From: Roseiarcus sp963816065
Lineage (GTDB): Bacteria; Pseudomonadota; Alphaproteobacteria; Rhizobiales; Beijerinckiaceae
DNA: 64,000 nucleotides
NCBI GenBank assembly: GCA_963816065.1
Contig: CAWFJG010000029.1
Location: 372,001-436,000 of the forward strand
Direction of reading: 5' to 3'
Shown: piece after piece, positions 52,303-60,934 of the stretch
Layout of the letters: each line of letters begins with the position of its first letter
How positions within the stretch are numbered: the first letter of the stretch is position 1
Program-made: the position numbers and the translations under genes
Notes under the pieces: model-generated
What the model saw: only the letters and a program-made list of their open reading frames with translations
The model's database searches: none
What the model was told of the DNA's origin: nothing

Positions 52303-53162
52303 ATGGCCGAGATGAGCCCTCTGCGTCGTCGGATGGTCGAGGACATGACGATCCGCAATCTGTCGCCGGCGACCCAGCAATCGTACATCCACGCGGTTTC
52401 GAAGTTCAGCCGATATTTCGGCCATTCGCCGGATCGGCTCGGGTTGGAAGACGTCCGCGCCTACCAGGTGCATTTGATCTCGAAAGGGATCTTCTGGGCG
52501 TCGCTCAATCAGGTCGTGTGCGCGCTGCGTTTTTTCTACGGCGTGACGCTCGGCTGCGACGCGATCCCGGAGCGGATCGCCTACGCCCGCGAGCCGCGCA
52601 AGCTGCCGGCGGTTCTGAGCGCCGGCGAAGTCGTGCGCTTTCTTGAAGCCGTCTCGAGCCTCAAGGCTCGGGTCGCGCTGACCACCGCCTATGCCGCAGG
52701 CTTGCGGGTGTCGGAGGTCGTCGGCCTGAAGGCGCCCGACATCGACAGCGACCGCATGGTCATCCGGATCGAATGCGGCAAGGGCGGCAAGGAGCGCTAC
52801 GTCATGTTGTCCGAGCAATTGCTCGGCATCCTGCGCAGCTACTGGCGTCTCGCGCATCCCGAACGGTTTTTGTTCCCGGGTCGCGACAAGCACAGCCGAT
52901 CGAGCCGACCGTCCTGCACGCCGCCTGCCGTTCGGCGCGCGTCGCGGCCGGCATCGACAAGCGCGTGAGCGTACACGTCCTGCGCCACAGCTTCGCGACC
53001 CATCTTCTGGAGAGCGGCGTCGACATTCGTATCATCCAGGTGTTGCTCGGACACGAGAATCTGTCGACGACGGCGCGCTACACGCGCGTCTCGTCGCAGG
53101 TGATCGCCAGGACCGAGAGCCCTCTCGACCGGCTCTCGCTGCAGGTGACGCCGCCGGAATAG
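52303..53162 (+). CDS. Tyrosine recombinase/integrase of the IS91-type element (one frameshift)
   Basis: N-terminal SAM-like domain (MAEMSPLRRRMVEDMTIRNL, SPATQQSYIHAVSKFSRYFG), then the catalytic domain with Arg in TTAYAAGLRVSEVVGLKAPD. Near 52895 a base is missing; the other frame continues IEPTVLHAACRSARVAAGID, the H-x-x-R box VHVLRHSFATHLLESGVDIR, and LLGHENLSTTARYTRVSSQV with the nucleophilic Tyr. About 286 residues after correction. ATG at 52303 follows CAGGAGTTTCAG. The stop is four bases before the transposase start, indicating coupled expression. Confidence 0.88.
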
Positions 53163-53165
53163 CCG

Positions 53166-54614
53166 GTGACGGCGCGGCCGGCGTTCGAACTGGCCGATGT
53201 CTTCCGCCGTCACGGCGAGACTTACGAACGAGCGAACGCCGGACATCTCGGGCGCGTCGAGCGGCGCGTGATCGGAGCGATCACGGCCTGCCGCACGGCG
53301 GCGCTCGGCGGTCATGTCGAGCGCTGCGACGATTGCGGGCTCACCCGCATCGCTTACAACTCGTGCAGAAACCGCCATTGCGGGAAGTGTCAGGGAGGAG
53401 CGAGGGCCGAATGGCTCGCCGCTCGTCAGGCCGAGCTGCTGCCGGTTCCCTACTTCCACGTCGTCTTCACCCTGCCGCCGGCGGCGGCCGAGATCGCTTT
53501 CCAGAACAAGCAGACAGTCTACGGCCTGTTGATGCGCGCCGCCGCCCAGGCGCTCATGACGCTCGCCGCCGAACGCCTCGGCGCCAGGATCGGCCTCATC
53601 GCCGTCCTGCATACCTGGGGACAGACGCTGACCCATCACCCCCATGTCCATTGTCTCGTCCCCGGCGGCGGCGTCGCCCTCGACGGCCAGCGATGGGTCG
53701 CCTGCAAACCCAACTTCCTGCTCTCCGTCCGCGCCCTGTCGAAGACCTTCCGCCGTCTGTTCCTCGACGGCCTGGAAGCCGCTTTCCGTTGCGGCGAACT
53801 CGGCTTCTTCGGCGACCTGGTCCCGCTCGCCGAGGCCGCCGCGTTCGCCGAACGCGTTCGCGCGTTGCGGCAAAGCGGTTCGTCGTCTACGCCAAGCCGC
53901 CGTTCGGCGGCCCCGAGCGAGTGCTTGCCTATCTCGCCCGCTATACGCATCGCACGGCGATCGCCAATTCGAGGCTCGTCGCCGTCGACAAAGATGAAGT
54001 GGCGTTCTCCTACAAGGATTATCGCCGCGGCAGGCGGTAGCCGCGTCATGCGGCTTGCCCCGCACGAGTTCATTCGCCGCTTTCTCCTCCACGTCCTGCC
54101 CGACGGCTTTCACCGCATCCGTCATTACGGCTTCCTCGCCAAGGGCGACCGAGGCGAGAGCCTCGCGCGCGTGCGCGGCCTGCTTCAGGCCGCAGCCGAC
54201 CGGCGAGGCCGCCGCCGCCCAGCGAGTCCCAGGCAGACGCAACATGCCCGCGAGCCGTTCGCCCGTTGCCCGGATTGCGGCGGCCTCATGCGCCGCATCG
54301 GCCTCGTCGCACCGGTCGATGGCCGGCGCGTTCCGCTGCGACACATCATGACCTCGAGTTTCGCCCCGACCTCGATCGCCCGTCCTCGCCCACACCGCGG
54401 AACCGCTCGACGCCGCCGGCGATGCGGCTTCATTGCCGTCCGCCGCTCCGCTTCGATCGACATCGACGCCCTTCGCCGATCTCCAACGCGCCCGAATCCG
54501 CCGCCGCCGCGCCGTCCAAACCGCTCGACGGTCTCTCTCCCGCCGAACGCCCAGGGCAACAGACGCGGCGTCAAACCCGAAAGCCGCTCGCCGCGCTTTC
54601 CCCATAGCGGCTGA
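53166..54614 (+). CDS. IS91 family transposase (two compensating frameshifts)
   Basis: It has an N-terminal zinc ribbon and HUH-type core: TAALGGHVERCDDCGLTRIA, YNSCRNRHCGKCQGGARAEW, LPVPYFHVVFTLP, and VLHTWGQTLTHHPHVHCLVP (HUH-like His residues). Between about 53875 and 54035 the coding sequence is in another frame (RFVVYAKPPFGGPERVLAYL, ARYTHRTAIANSRLVAVDKD, SYKDYRRG). The original frame then resumes with MRLAPHEFIRRFLLHVLPDG and FHRIRHYGFLAKGDRGESLA. The GTG start overlaps the preceding gene spacing. It catalyses rolling-circle-like transposition. The last 100 residues are Arg/Pro-rich and poorly conserved. Confidence 0.85.
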   Translation: MTARPAFELADVFRRHGETYERANAGHLGRVERRVIGAITACRTAALGGHVERCDDCGLTRIAYNSCRNRHCGKCQGGARAEWLAARQAELLPVPYFHVVFTLPPAAAEIAFQNKQTVYGLLMRAAAQALMTLAAERLGARIGLIAVLHTWGQTLTHHPHVHCLVPGGGVALDGQRWVACKPNFLLSVRALSKTFRRLFLDGLEAAFRCGELGFFGDLVPLAEAAAFAERVRALRQSGSSSTPSRRSAAPSECLPISPAIRIARRSPIRGSSPSTKMKWRSPTRIIAAAGGSRVMRLAPHEFIRRFLLHVLPDGFHRIRHYGFLAKGDRGESLARVRGLLQAAADRRGRRRPASPRQTQHAREPFARCPDCGGLMRRIGLVAPVDGRRVPLRHIMTSSFAPTSIARPRPHRGTARRRRRCGFIAVRRSASIDIDALRRSPTRPNPPPPRRPNRSTVSLPPNAQGNRRGVKPESRSPRFPHSG

Positions 54615-54710
54615 CCGGCCCGCGCCTTCGTTCAATCCGGCTTATATGAGGTCGCTTCCATCGACGCACGAACCTACGCGCCGGCGACCTCACATAACCC
54701 TCCAGATTCC

Positions 54711-54850
54711 TACGAGCATGTGCACGTGGTTACAGTTCATCGACCCGGCATAGATGAGCATCTCATGAGCCCGCGCGATCTCACGTAGCAGCTCTCGCGC
54801 CCTCTGACCAACGTCACCACCCAGGGGAATCGCATTTGGAATTTGGTTGC
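54711..54850 (-). pseudogene. IS200/IS605 TnpA, 5' fragment
   Basis: The minus strand reads NAIPLGGDVGQRARELLREI, ARAHEMLIYAGSMNCNHVHM and LV, the N-terminal half of a Y1 transposase including the H-V-H metal-binding (HUH) motif. It breaks off at 54711 exactly where the IS91-type element begins; the rest is at 51955-52190. The region upstream to 55028 is AT-rich without a gene. Confidence 0.7.
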
Positions 54851-55028
54851 GGGCTGAGCCCGATTTTGCGTTTGGATCGGATGTTCCCCCTTCAGTCGCT
54901 TGCTCATCGAGAGTTTAAAGTTGGAAATCAATAGGTTGGGGGCGATTTGTGCGTTTGAGATGTAGCCACTAATTTTGGCATATTACTCTTGAAAGTCAAG
55001 GCGTTTTTGGGTAAGATATATAGCCATA

Positions 55029-56690
55029 ATGTTCGTCGACAGCTCGGTCACCCGCCTCAATGGCAAGACCTACGCCCGCCACCTGCTACGCGAGACCTAT
55101 CGCGAGGACGGCAAGGTCAAGCATCGAACGCTGGCCAACCTCACCCACTGCAAACCGGAAGAGGTCGAGGCGATCCGGCTGGCGCTGAAACACAAGGGCG
55201 ATTTGGGCCGCATGCTGGCGTCCGCCGGCGAGAGCGGGCCGGAGTTGAAGCAGGGTCCCTCGGTGGGGGCGGTTTGGGTTCTGTCACAGTTGGCGCGCGA
55301 ACTCGGCGTCGTCGCCGCCCTGGGCTCCGATCGGCAGGGCAAGCTGGCGCTGTGGCGGATCATTGCGCGTGTGCTCGATCAGGGCTCGCGCCTGTCGGCG
55401 GTTCGGCTGGCGGGCGGCCACGCTGTCGGTGCGGCGCTGGGCATGGTCGGGTTCGACGAGGACGGCCTTTACGACAATCTGGATTGGCTGGCTGACAACC
55501 AAGCCGAGATCGAGAGCCGGTTGTTTGCTCAGAGAGAACCGGCCTCGGCGCCCGACGTCTTTCTCTACGACGTGACCAGCACATACCTCGAAGGCGAGCA
55601 CAACGCCTTTGCCGCGTTCGGCTACAACCGGGATCGCAAGTCGGGCAAGCGTCAGATCGTGATCGGCCTGCTCGCCGACGCCGACGGTCGCCCGCTGTCG
55701 ATCGAGGTCTTCAAAGGCAACACGCCCGACGTCAAGACGTTCTCTTCGCAAGTCAACAAAGCCGCCGCCCGTTTCGGGGCCGAGCGGGTCACCTTCGTCG
55801 GCGACCGCGGCATGATCAAAGCCCCACAGCGCGCCGAAATCACCGCCGCCGGCTTTCATTACATCACCGCCATCACGAAAGCGCAGATCGACGGCCTGAT
55901 CGCAGCCGGCGTATTGCAGATGGACCTGTTCGAGGACGCGCTGGCCGAGGTCGAGGGCTTGGACGGCGAGCGTTACGTGGTGCGCCGCAATCCCGCCCGC
56001 GCCGAGGAGCTGGCGGCTTCGCGAGCCGACAAGCTGACGAGGCTGCACACCTCTGCCGAGACGGCCAACGCCTACTTGAGCGAGCATCCGCGAGCGGCGG
56101 CGAAGACGCAACTGGCCAGGCTGAAGGCCAAGTCCGAGACGCTCGGCCTCGACAAGGTCGTCCAGGTCGCCGAACTGGAGCGGCGCGTCGTCGTCACGGT
56201 GGACGAGGCCGCATTGGCCGAGGCGGCGCGCCTCGACGGCTGCTACGCGCTACGCACCGACTTGCCGAAGACCGTCGTCGGCAAAGAGGTCGTGCACGAT
56301 CGCTACAAGGACCTTGCCCACGTCGAATGGACGTTCCGTGACTCCAAATCCGTGCAACTCGAGATGCGGCCGGTCTATCTGCGCGACGAGAACCGCACGC
56401 GCGGCCACGCCCTCGTCGTCATGCTGGCCTATCTCCTGGTGCACGCCCTGCGCCAGCGCTGGCGCGACATCGACCTGACCGTGCAGGAAGGCCTCGACCG
56501 GCTCGCCAGTCTCTGCGTCGTCAAAGTGATCATCGGCGGTCGGCCCTCCTACAATCAGGTCCCGACGCCGCGCGACGACGTGCGCCAATTGTTCGTAGCC
56601 GCCGGCCTCGCCATTCCCGCCGCGCTGCCCCTCGACCCGCCCCGCGTAGCCACCAGGCAAACCCTCCCACAGCGACGAAAAGCGAAATAA
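55029..56690 (+). CDS. IS1634 family transposase
   Basis: An intact 553-residue transposase of the IS1634 group (IS4 superfamily, DDE): MFVDSSVTRLNGKTYARHLL, VFLYDVTSTYLEGEHNAFAA (first Asp), VTFVGDRGMIKAPQRAEITA (second Asp), and KDLAHVEWTFRDSKSVQLEM with the Y-(2)-R-(3)-E-(6)-K-like signature. The ATG follows an AT-rich leader that probably contains the IS end. Inverted repeats were not resolved. The intact frame suggests a recent arrival. Confidence 0.9.
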   Translation: MFVDSSVTRLNGKTYARHLLRETYREDGKVKHRTLANLTHCKPEEVEAIRLALKHKGDLGRMLASAGESGPELKQGPSVGAVWVLSQLARELGVVAALGSDRQGKLALWRIIARVLDQGSRLSAVRLAGGHAVGAALGMVGFDEDGLYDNLDWLADNQAEIESRLFAQREPASAPDVFLYDVTSTYLEGEHNAFAAFGYNRDRKSGKRQIVIGLLADADGRPLSIEVFKGNTPDVKTFSSQVNKAAARFGAERVTFVGDRGMIKAPQRAEITAAGFHYITAITKAQIDGLIAAGVLQMDLFEDALAEVEGLDGERYVVRRNPARAEELAASRADKLTRLHTSAETANAYLSEHPRAAAKTQLARLKAKSETLGLDKVVQVAELERRVVVTVDEAALAEAARLDGCYALRTDLPKTVVGKEVVHDRYKDLAHVEWTFRDSKSVQLEMRPVYLRDENRTRGHALVVMLAYLLVHALRQRWRDIDLTVQEGLDRLASLCVVKVIIGGRPSYNQVPTPRDDVRQLFVAAGLAIPAALPLDPPRVATRQTLPQRRKAK

Positions 56691-56919
56691 GGTCAACCCG
56701 TTATCGCGAGCGCGCTAAGCCTGATACAGGGGAACATCCGTTGGATCGAGATGGATTCTGCGCAGTCGTGGCTGATTTCGTGCGAATTACGATTTCAAGC
56801 CGGCCACCATTCCGAGATGAATCCGGCCACCTGAGCCGGTTACGGCTCACGCCGTTTGCTCCCCGCGGGTCGTCAACCGCGGCAGTCCCTGATCGTCGAT
56901 GGTCGACGAGGAGATGGGG

Positions 56920-57590
56920 ATGCCGGCGAGGCGGGAACTGAGCATGCGACAACTGCGATACCTATTGCGCCTTCACCACGACGGGGTGAGCGCGCGCGAG
57001 ATCAGGCGGCGCCTCGGCGTGGGCGCTCGACGATCCAGGACAATCTGAAGCGGGCGGCGGCGACGGGGCTGCAATGGCCGCTGGGCGACGAGGTCACCGA
57101 CGACGCCCGGAGCCCAGGCTCTACGGGCGAGCGGGACTGGCGCCGGGCCAGCGGCGGCGGGTCGAGCCGGACTGGGCGGAATTGGCGCGCGAGTTGAAGC
57201 GGCCCGGCGTGACGATGACGATCCTGTGGGAGGAATACCGGGAGGTCCATCCCGACGGCTGCGGCCACAGCCGTTTCTGTGATCTTCTGCGCGGGTTCGA
57301 GCGACGGCTGACGCCGGTGATGCGCCAGCATCATGTCGCCGGCGAGAAGGCGTTCGTGGATTACACCGGCAAGCGGATCGGGATCGCCGATCCGACGACG
57401 GGAGAGATCCGCGAGGCGGAGATTTTCGCCGGCGTGCTCGGCGCGTCGAACCCGCCGAGCGCCGCAATCTGCTCGCCTCCGGGGCGAGCGGCCTCGGCAA
57501 GAGCTGGTTGGCGTGCGCGCTCGGCCACGAGGCATGCCGGGAAAACGTCTCCGTTCTCTACACCCGCATCGCAAGCCCAGGGCCTCGCCA
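56920..57590 (+). pseudogene. istA-istB fusion remnant of IS21
   Basis: istA part: MRQLRYLLRLHHDGVSAREI, RRRLGV, then in another frame STIQDNLKRAAATGLQWPLG, EPDWAELARELKRPGVTMTI, LWEEYREVHPDGCGHSRFCD and EKAFVDYTGKRIGIADPTTG (first catalytic Asp). At about 57460 the text jumps to an istB-like ATPase segment, NLLASGASGLGKSWLACALG (Walker A) and HEACRENVSVLYTRI. The C-terminal catalytic part of istA and most of istB are gone, so the element cannot move. Confidence 0.75.
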
Positions 57591-57813
57591 TGAAACGACC
57601 GGCCTGCCGAACGCCGGCGCCGGTTCGCTCACCCGCCCGCGCGGGAAGGCCGTGGATAACGGCGGGCTGCGCTACGGCGCTATGGAGAGCGCGCGCCGCC
57701 CGCCGTTACCCACCGCCACCCCAGCCGCCGGCGACCGTACCAATCCGGCCGGGCAAAACATCATCAATCCGTCGGCGTCCCGCCAGGCATTCCAATAGGA
57801 AGCCGGCCATTGA

Positions 57814-57855
57814 TTCCGATTTGAAGCCGGCCGGGGTTCCGATTTGAAGCCGGCC
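57814..57855 (+). repeat. 19-bp direct repeat at the IS21 right end
   Basis: TTCCGATTTGAAGCCGGCC occurs at 57814-57832 and 57837-57855, a 23-base period; a partial third copy (GGAAGCCGGCC) precedes at about 57798. Such multiple terminal repeats are transposase-binding sites in IS21. Confidence 0.8.
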
Positions 57856-57992
57856 ACCTTGGCGACGCCCCGATGCTGAGGCCAAGGGCTCTTCGCAAGG
57901 TAATGGCGGAAACGCGAGTCCAGAGCGACCCAATATCGATGTTGGGGTAAACCCCAATCATCGAAAATAACACAACAAATTTCAATGTGATC

Positions 57993-58082
57993 TGGCGGAG
58001 GGGGCGGGATTCGAACCCGCGATACGGTTTCCCGTATACACACTTTCCAGGCGTGCGCCTTCGACCGCTCGGCCACCCCTCC
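57993..58082 (-). tRNA. tRNA-Ser (anticodon GGA)
   Basis: A 90-base class II tRNA on the minus strand: 5' GGAGGGGTGGCCGAGCGGTC, anticodon stem-loop CACGCCTGGAAAGTGTG with anticodon GGA, a long variable arm (TATACGGGAAACCGTATC), T-loop GGTTCGAATCC, acceptor partner CCCCTCC and an encoded CCA (complement of 57993-57995). All stems pair. It decodes UCC/UCU serine codons. The collapsed IS21 lies 120 bases downstream of its 3' end. Confidence 0.97.
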
Positions 58083-58226
58083 GGAACGCGTGGATGTGAT
58101 CCATCGCGCACGAGGCGCATAGCACCGCCCGAGGCGCGGGCGCAAGGCAGGCGTCGGCAAATCGGCGGCGATCGGGGTCGGGGAGGATCCCTTGTGCGAC
58201 CTTCGCGGTTGGGGAATCTTGGCCTC

Positions 58227-58886
58227 ATGAGTTGTTTCCTGATCGTCGATGATCATCCGCTGTTCCGCGAGGCGCTGATGAGCGCGTTGCGGCTCGTCAG
58301 TCCCGAGGCCGATATCTACGAGGCGACTTCGATCGAGGGCGCGCTCGATGTGCTCGACGCCCACGACGATTTCGAACTGGCCTTGCTCGACCTGTCGCTG
58401 CCCGGCGCAACCGGCTTTTCCGGCCTGGTCCGGCTGCGCGCCTCGCGCCCCAAGCTGCCGATCCTCGTCGTCTCAGGCCACGAGGAGCCGGCCGTGGTGC
58501 GTGAGGCACTGTCGCTCGGGGTCGCCGGCTACGTGCCGAAATCGACGTCGAAGCAGCGGCTTTCGGAGGCGATCGCCAAGGCGTTGGCCGGCGACGTCTA
58601 CGAGCCCGATTGGCCGCGTTCGGCCGCCCTCGAGGCGCCCCCCTCCGAGGAGAGCCGCATCCTTCAGCGGCTTCGCGACCTGACGCCGCAGCAGCTGGCG
58701 GTGCTCGAGCTCGTTCGCGAGGGCCGGCAGAACAAGGCGATCGCGCACGAGCTGAAGCTGGCCGAGACGACCGTCAAGGCGCACATGTCGGAGGTGCTGC
58801 GCAAGCTCGGCGTCGCCTCGCGCACCCAGGCGGTGATCGAGGTCGCCAAGGTCGACTTCGAGGCGCTGAAGAAGGCCGGGCGGTAG
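58227..58886 (+). CDS. NarL/FixJ family response regulator
   Basis: A 219-residue response regulator. The receiver domain has acidic pocket LIVDDHPLFREAL, phospho-acceptor Asp in FELALLDLSLPGATGF and Lys in GYVPKSTSKQRL. The C-terminal LuxR HTH is LTPQQLAVLELVREGRQNKA and IAHELKLAETTVKAHMSEVL. The ATG at 58227 gives the standard start; longer frames run back through the tRNA. No histidine kinase is adjacent, so its partner is elsewhere. Confidence 0.92.
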   Translation: MSCFLIVDDHPLFREALMSALRLVSPEADIYEATSIEGALDVLDAHDDFELALLDLSLPGATGFSGLVRLRASRPKLPILVVSGHEEPAVVREALSLGVAGYVPKSTSKQRLSEAIAKALAGDVYEPDWPRSAALEAPPSEESRILQRLRDLTPQQLAVLELVREGRQNKAIAHELKLAETTVKAHMSEVLRKLGVASRTQAVIEVAKVDFEALKKAGR

Positions 58887-59205
58887 CGCCGGGTCTAGGC
58901 GGCGCGGCCTGTCCGAAAATCGAAGCGGCTCAGCGATTCCAAGGTCTTACGTGCATTTTTGTGATTCGCGCGGCCGGTTTTCGGCGTGTTTGCCGCATTT
59001 TTGCCATATTTCGACGACGCCTTGGCGGAAATTCATCAATGATTTCAACGGCAATGTGGTTGCGGCGGACGATCCGACCCGGCCAAACCGTACTCATCCT
59101 GACGCGTCGGCGAGGGCGCCGCCCCCCTTGCGCCGCGCCGGCAAGGCCCCGCGACCGGCCAAACCTCTGGCGCCCGGCCCCGCCCGATCCTAAGTTTCCA
59201 GGGGC
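58887..59205. other. Intergenic region between response regulator and sirtuin
   Basis: About 320 bases with no gene. An AT-richer stretch at 58955-59060 may hold the sirtuin promoter. No hairpin with a T-run was seen. Confidence 0.4.
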
Positions 59206-60015
59206 ATGGCGGGTCCCGGCGCTCTCGAACGATTCATCCAAAGTCACCGGCGGCTGTTCGTGCTGACCGGGGCCGGATGCAGCGCGCCGTCGGGCATCCC
59301 GGATTATCGCGACGCCGAGGGCCAGTGGAAGCGCGCCCAGCCGATGACCTACCAGGTTTTCGCTCAGAGCGAATCGGCGCGGCGCCGCTACTGGGCGCGC
59401 AGCCTCCTCGGCTGGCGGCGAATTCGCGAGGCCGCCCCCAACGCCGCCCATCGCGCGCTCGCCCGGCTCGAGGCGTTGGGCGGAGCTCAGCGGCTCGTCA
59501 CCCAGAACGTCGACCGCCTGCACCAGGCGGCCGGCAGCGAAAGGGTGATCGACCTGCATGGGCGGCTCGACCGTGTCCGCTGCATGGGCTGCGGCGCGCT
59601 GTCGCCGCGCGAGGATTTCCAGGCGACGCTCGCCCGCCTCAACCCCGGCTGGCTCGCGTTGGCGGCGGCCGACGCCCCGGACGGCGACGCCGATCTCGAC
59701 GGCCTCGATTTCGCGACCTTCGCGGTTCCGGCCTGCTTCGACTGCGGCGGCGTGCTGAAGCCCGATGTCGTGTTCTTCGGCGAGAGCGTGCCGCGCGGGC
59801 GGGTCGATCAGGCCTGCGCCGACCTTGCCGCCGCCGACGCCATGCTGGTCGTCGGCTCGTCCCTGATGGTCTATTCCGGCTACCGCTTCGCCGAGCGCGC
59901 CGCCGCGAGCGGCAAGCCGATCGCCGCCGTCAACCTCGGCCGCACCCGCGCCGATCCGCTGATCGCCCTCAAGGTCGAGGCGCCGTGCGAGGAGGCGCTG
60001 GCGTTTTTGTTGTAG
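59206..60015 (+). CDS. NAD-dependent protein deacylase, Sir2 family
   Basis: A 269-residue sirtuin of the SIRT4-like bacterial class. NAD site LFVLTGAGCSAPSGIPDYRD, catalytic VTQNVDRLHQAAG with His in VIDLHGRLDRVRC, zinc pairs CMGC and CFDCGG, then GVLKPDVVFFGESVPRGRVD and DAMLVVGSSLMVYSG. It removes acyl groups from lysines using NAD. Length and order of motifs are normal. The ribosome site before ATG 59206 is weak. Confidence 0.94.
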   Translation: MAGPGALERFIQSHRRLFVLTGAGCSAPSGIPDYRDAEGQWKRAQPMTYQVFAQSESARRRYWARSLLGWRRIREAAPNAAHRALARLEALGGAQRLVTQNVDRLHQAAGSERVIDLHGRLDRVRCMGCGALSPREDFQATLARLNPGWLALAAADAPDGDADLDGLDFATFAVPACFDCGGVLKPDVVFFGESVPRGRVDQACADLAAADAMLVVGSSLMVYSGYRFAERAAASGKPIAAVNLGRTRADPLIALKVEAPCEEALAFLL

Positions 60016-60116
60016 GGAATGGGCCCGCGGGTTGGCCGACGCCGTCGACCGAAGGCTGTCGGCTGGAGGCCCGAAGCGACCCGGAGCTGGATGTCGTCGC
60101 GTCCCCTTCAACCTCG

Positions 60117-60277
60117 CTAGTCGTCTTTCTGCGGGCGTTGCAGCATCCGCACGACGTCCACCGCGATCGCGGCGACCCGCTGTTCGGAATCCATGTGATT
60201 CCTTGGCGCGGCCAGATATTCGAGTGCGGCCGCCAGCCGACAAGCTGTCGAGCTTGGGCGGGATCGTTCCCGCCCAC
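60117..60277 (-). pseudogene. Possible small gene, frameshifted
   Basis: After a GTG at 60277 (AAGGA ribosome site) one frame gives GGNDPAQARQL, and after one base shift near 60240 another gives AAALEYLAAPRNHMDSEQRV and AAIAVDVVRMLQRPQKDD before a TAG at 60117. The joined product would be about 52 residues and helical. I know no family; it may be real but disrupted. Confidence 0.35.
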
Positions 60278-60283
60278 TCCTTG

Positions 60284-60589
60284 CTAGCGCCGCTGCGGCG
60301 CCGCCCGACGGGGCGCGCCGTCGTGCTCGGGGACCACGCCCCGGCCCGGGATCAGCGTCCCCGGCCGGTCGACCTCGACGACCATCCCGCGCAGGCCGAC
60401 ATGGACGCTCATCGCGCACAGAAGGCCGTCGGGCAGGACGGCGGGCGCATAGGCGATGCGCCCGCCGTTGGAACGGACCGCGCCGTCGACCTGCCGCCAC
60501 AGGCTCGACAGCGTGCGTGCGCCTTCCGGCCCCGCGGACAGCAGTTTTTCCGCAAGGTCCGGGTGCAGGCGAATGGTGATTTCCGGCAA
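60284..60589 (-). CDS. Small hypothetical protein
   Basis: A 101-residue protein starting with TTG at 60589 after a strong GAGGAGGCACAC ribosome site: LPEITIRLHPDLAEKLLSAG, LSSLWRQVDGAVRSNGGRIA, YAPAVLPDGLLCAMSVHVGL. It has no signal or TM segment. The ORF extends to 60649 without a better start. A decayed relative lies at 61334-61497. I do not recognise the family. Confidence 0.6.
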   Translation of the reverse strand: MPEITIRLHPDLAEKLLSAGPEGARTLSSLWRQVDGAVRSNGGRIAYAPAVLPDGLLCAMSVHVGLRGMVVEVDRPGTLIPGRGVVPEHDGAPRRAAPQRR

Positions 60590-60783
60590 GTGTGCCTCCT
60601 CTGGCTGGTGACGAACGAACGCGGCCGAGGGGCGGCGCGCTTCGTTCATGAGCAGCAGCGAGGAGGGGTCAGATCATGAGGCCTTGTTGGCGGCAGCGAA
60701 AGCGAATGACAAACAGTGCCACCGAGGTACGTCAGAATCGGACGTGGCTGGCACCTCCCGAGGACGGTGCCCGCCGCGATATC

Positions 60784-60872
60784 GTCATCGCGAGCGAAGC
60801 GTGGCGATCCAGGCGAACGCAGAGACTCCGACTTCGGCTGGATCGCCACGCCGCTTCGCGGCTCGCGATGAC
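60784..60872. repeat. 89-bp palindromic repeat element
   Basis: GTCATCGCGAGCGAAGCG-type left arm (from 60784) is complementary to the right arm CGCTTCGCGGCTCGCGATGAC (to 60872), with a second inner pair GGCGATCCAG/CTGGATCGCC. The layout and the GTCATCGCGAGC ends match the dispersed REP/RPE-like palindromes common in Hyphomicrobiales intergenic regions. Nothing else was seen in 60650-60934. Confidence 0.75.
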
Positions 60873-60934
60873 CCAAAGGCACCGACCAGGTATACGGTTG
60901 CGCCGTCACCTCTCGTCCGGGAACGCGGCCTTGA

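Larger units (their letters stand above)
52183..54710 (+). mobile_element. IS91-type element with tyrosine recombinase and Y2-type transposase
   Basis: The element interrupts an IS200 tnpA gene whose two halves flank it (51955-52190 and 54711-54850). It carries a tyrosine recombinase followed four bases later by an IS91-family transposase, a common pairing. Near its ends the 13-mer GGATTGAACGAAG occurs at 52178-52190 and inverted at 54626-54638, and a hairpin GAGGTCGC/GCGACCTC lies at 54648-54691 near the right end. Exact ends are inferred from where the IS200 coding sequence breaks off. Confidence 0.75.
56740..57870 (+). mobile_element. Collapsed IS21-family element
   Basis: The end-type repeats of IS21 are visible on both sides: GATTTCAAGCCGGCCACC near 56778-56796, and TTCCGATTTGAAGCCGGCC twice on the right (57814-57832 and 57837-57855). 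Between them only parts of istA and istB survive. The segment 57600-57800 is not recognisable as istB. The remnant stops just before the tRNA-Ser gene. Confidence 0.7.
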
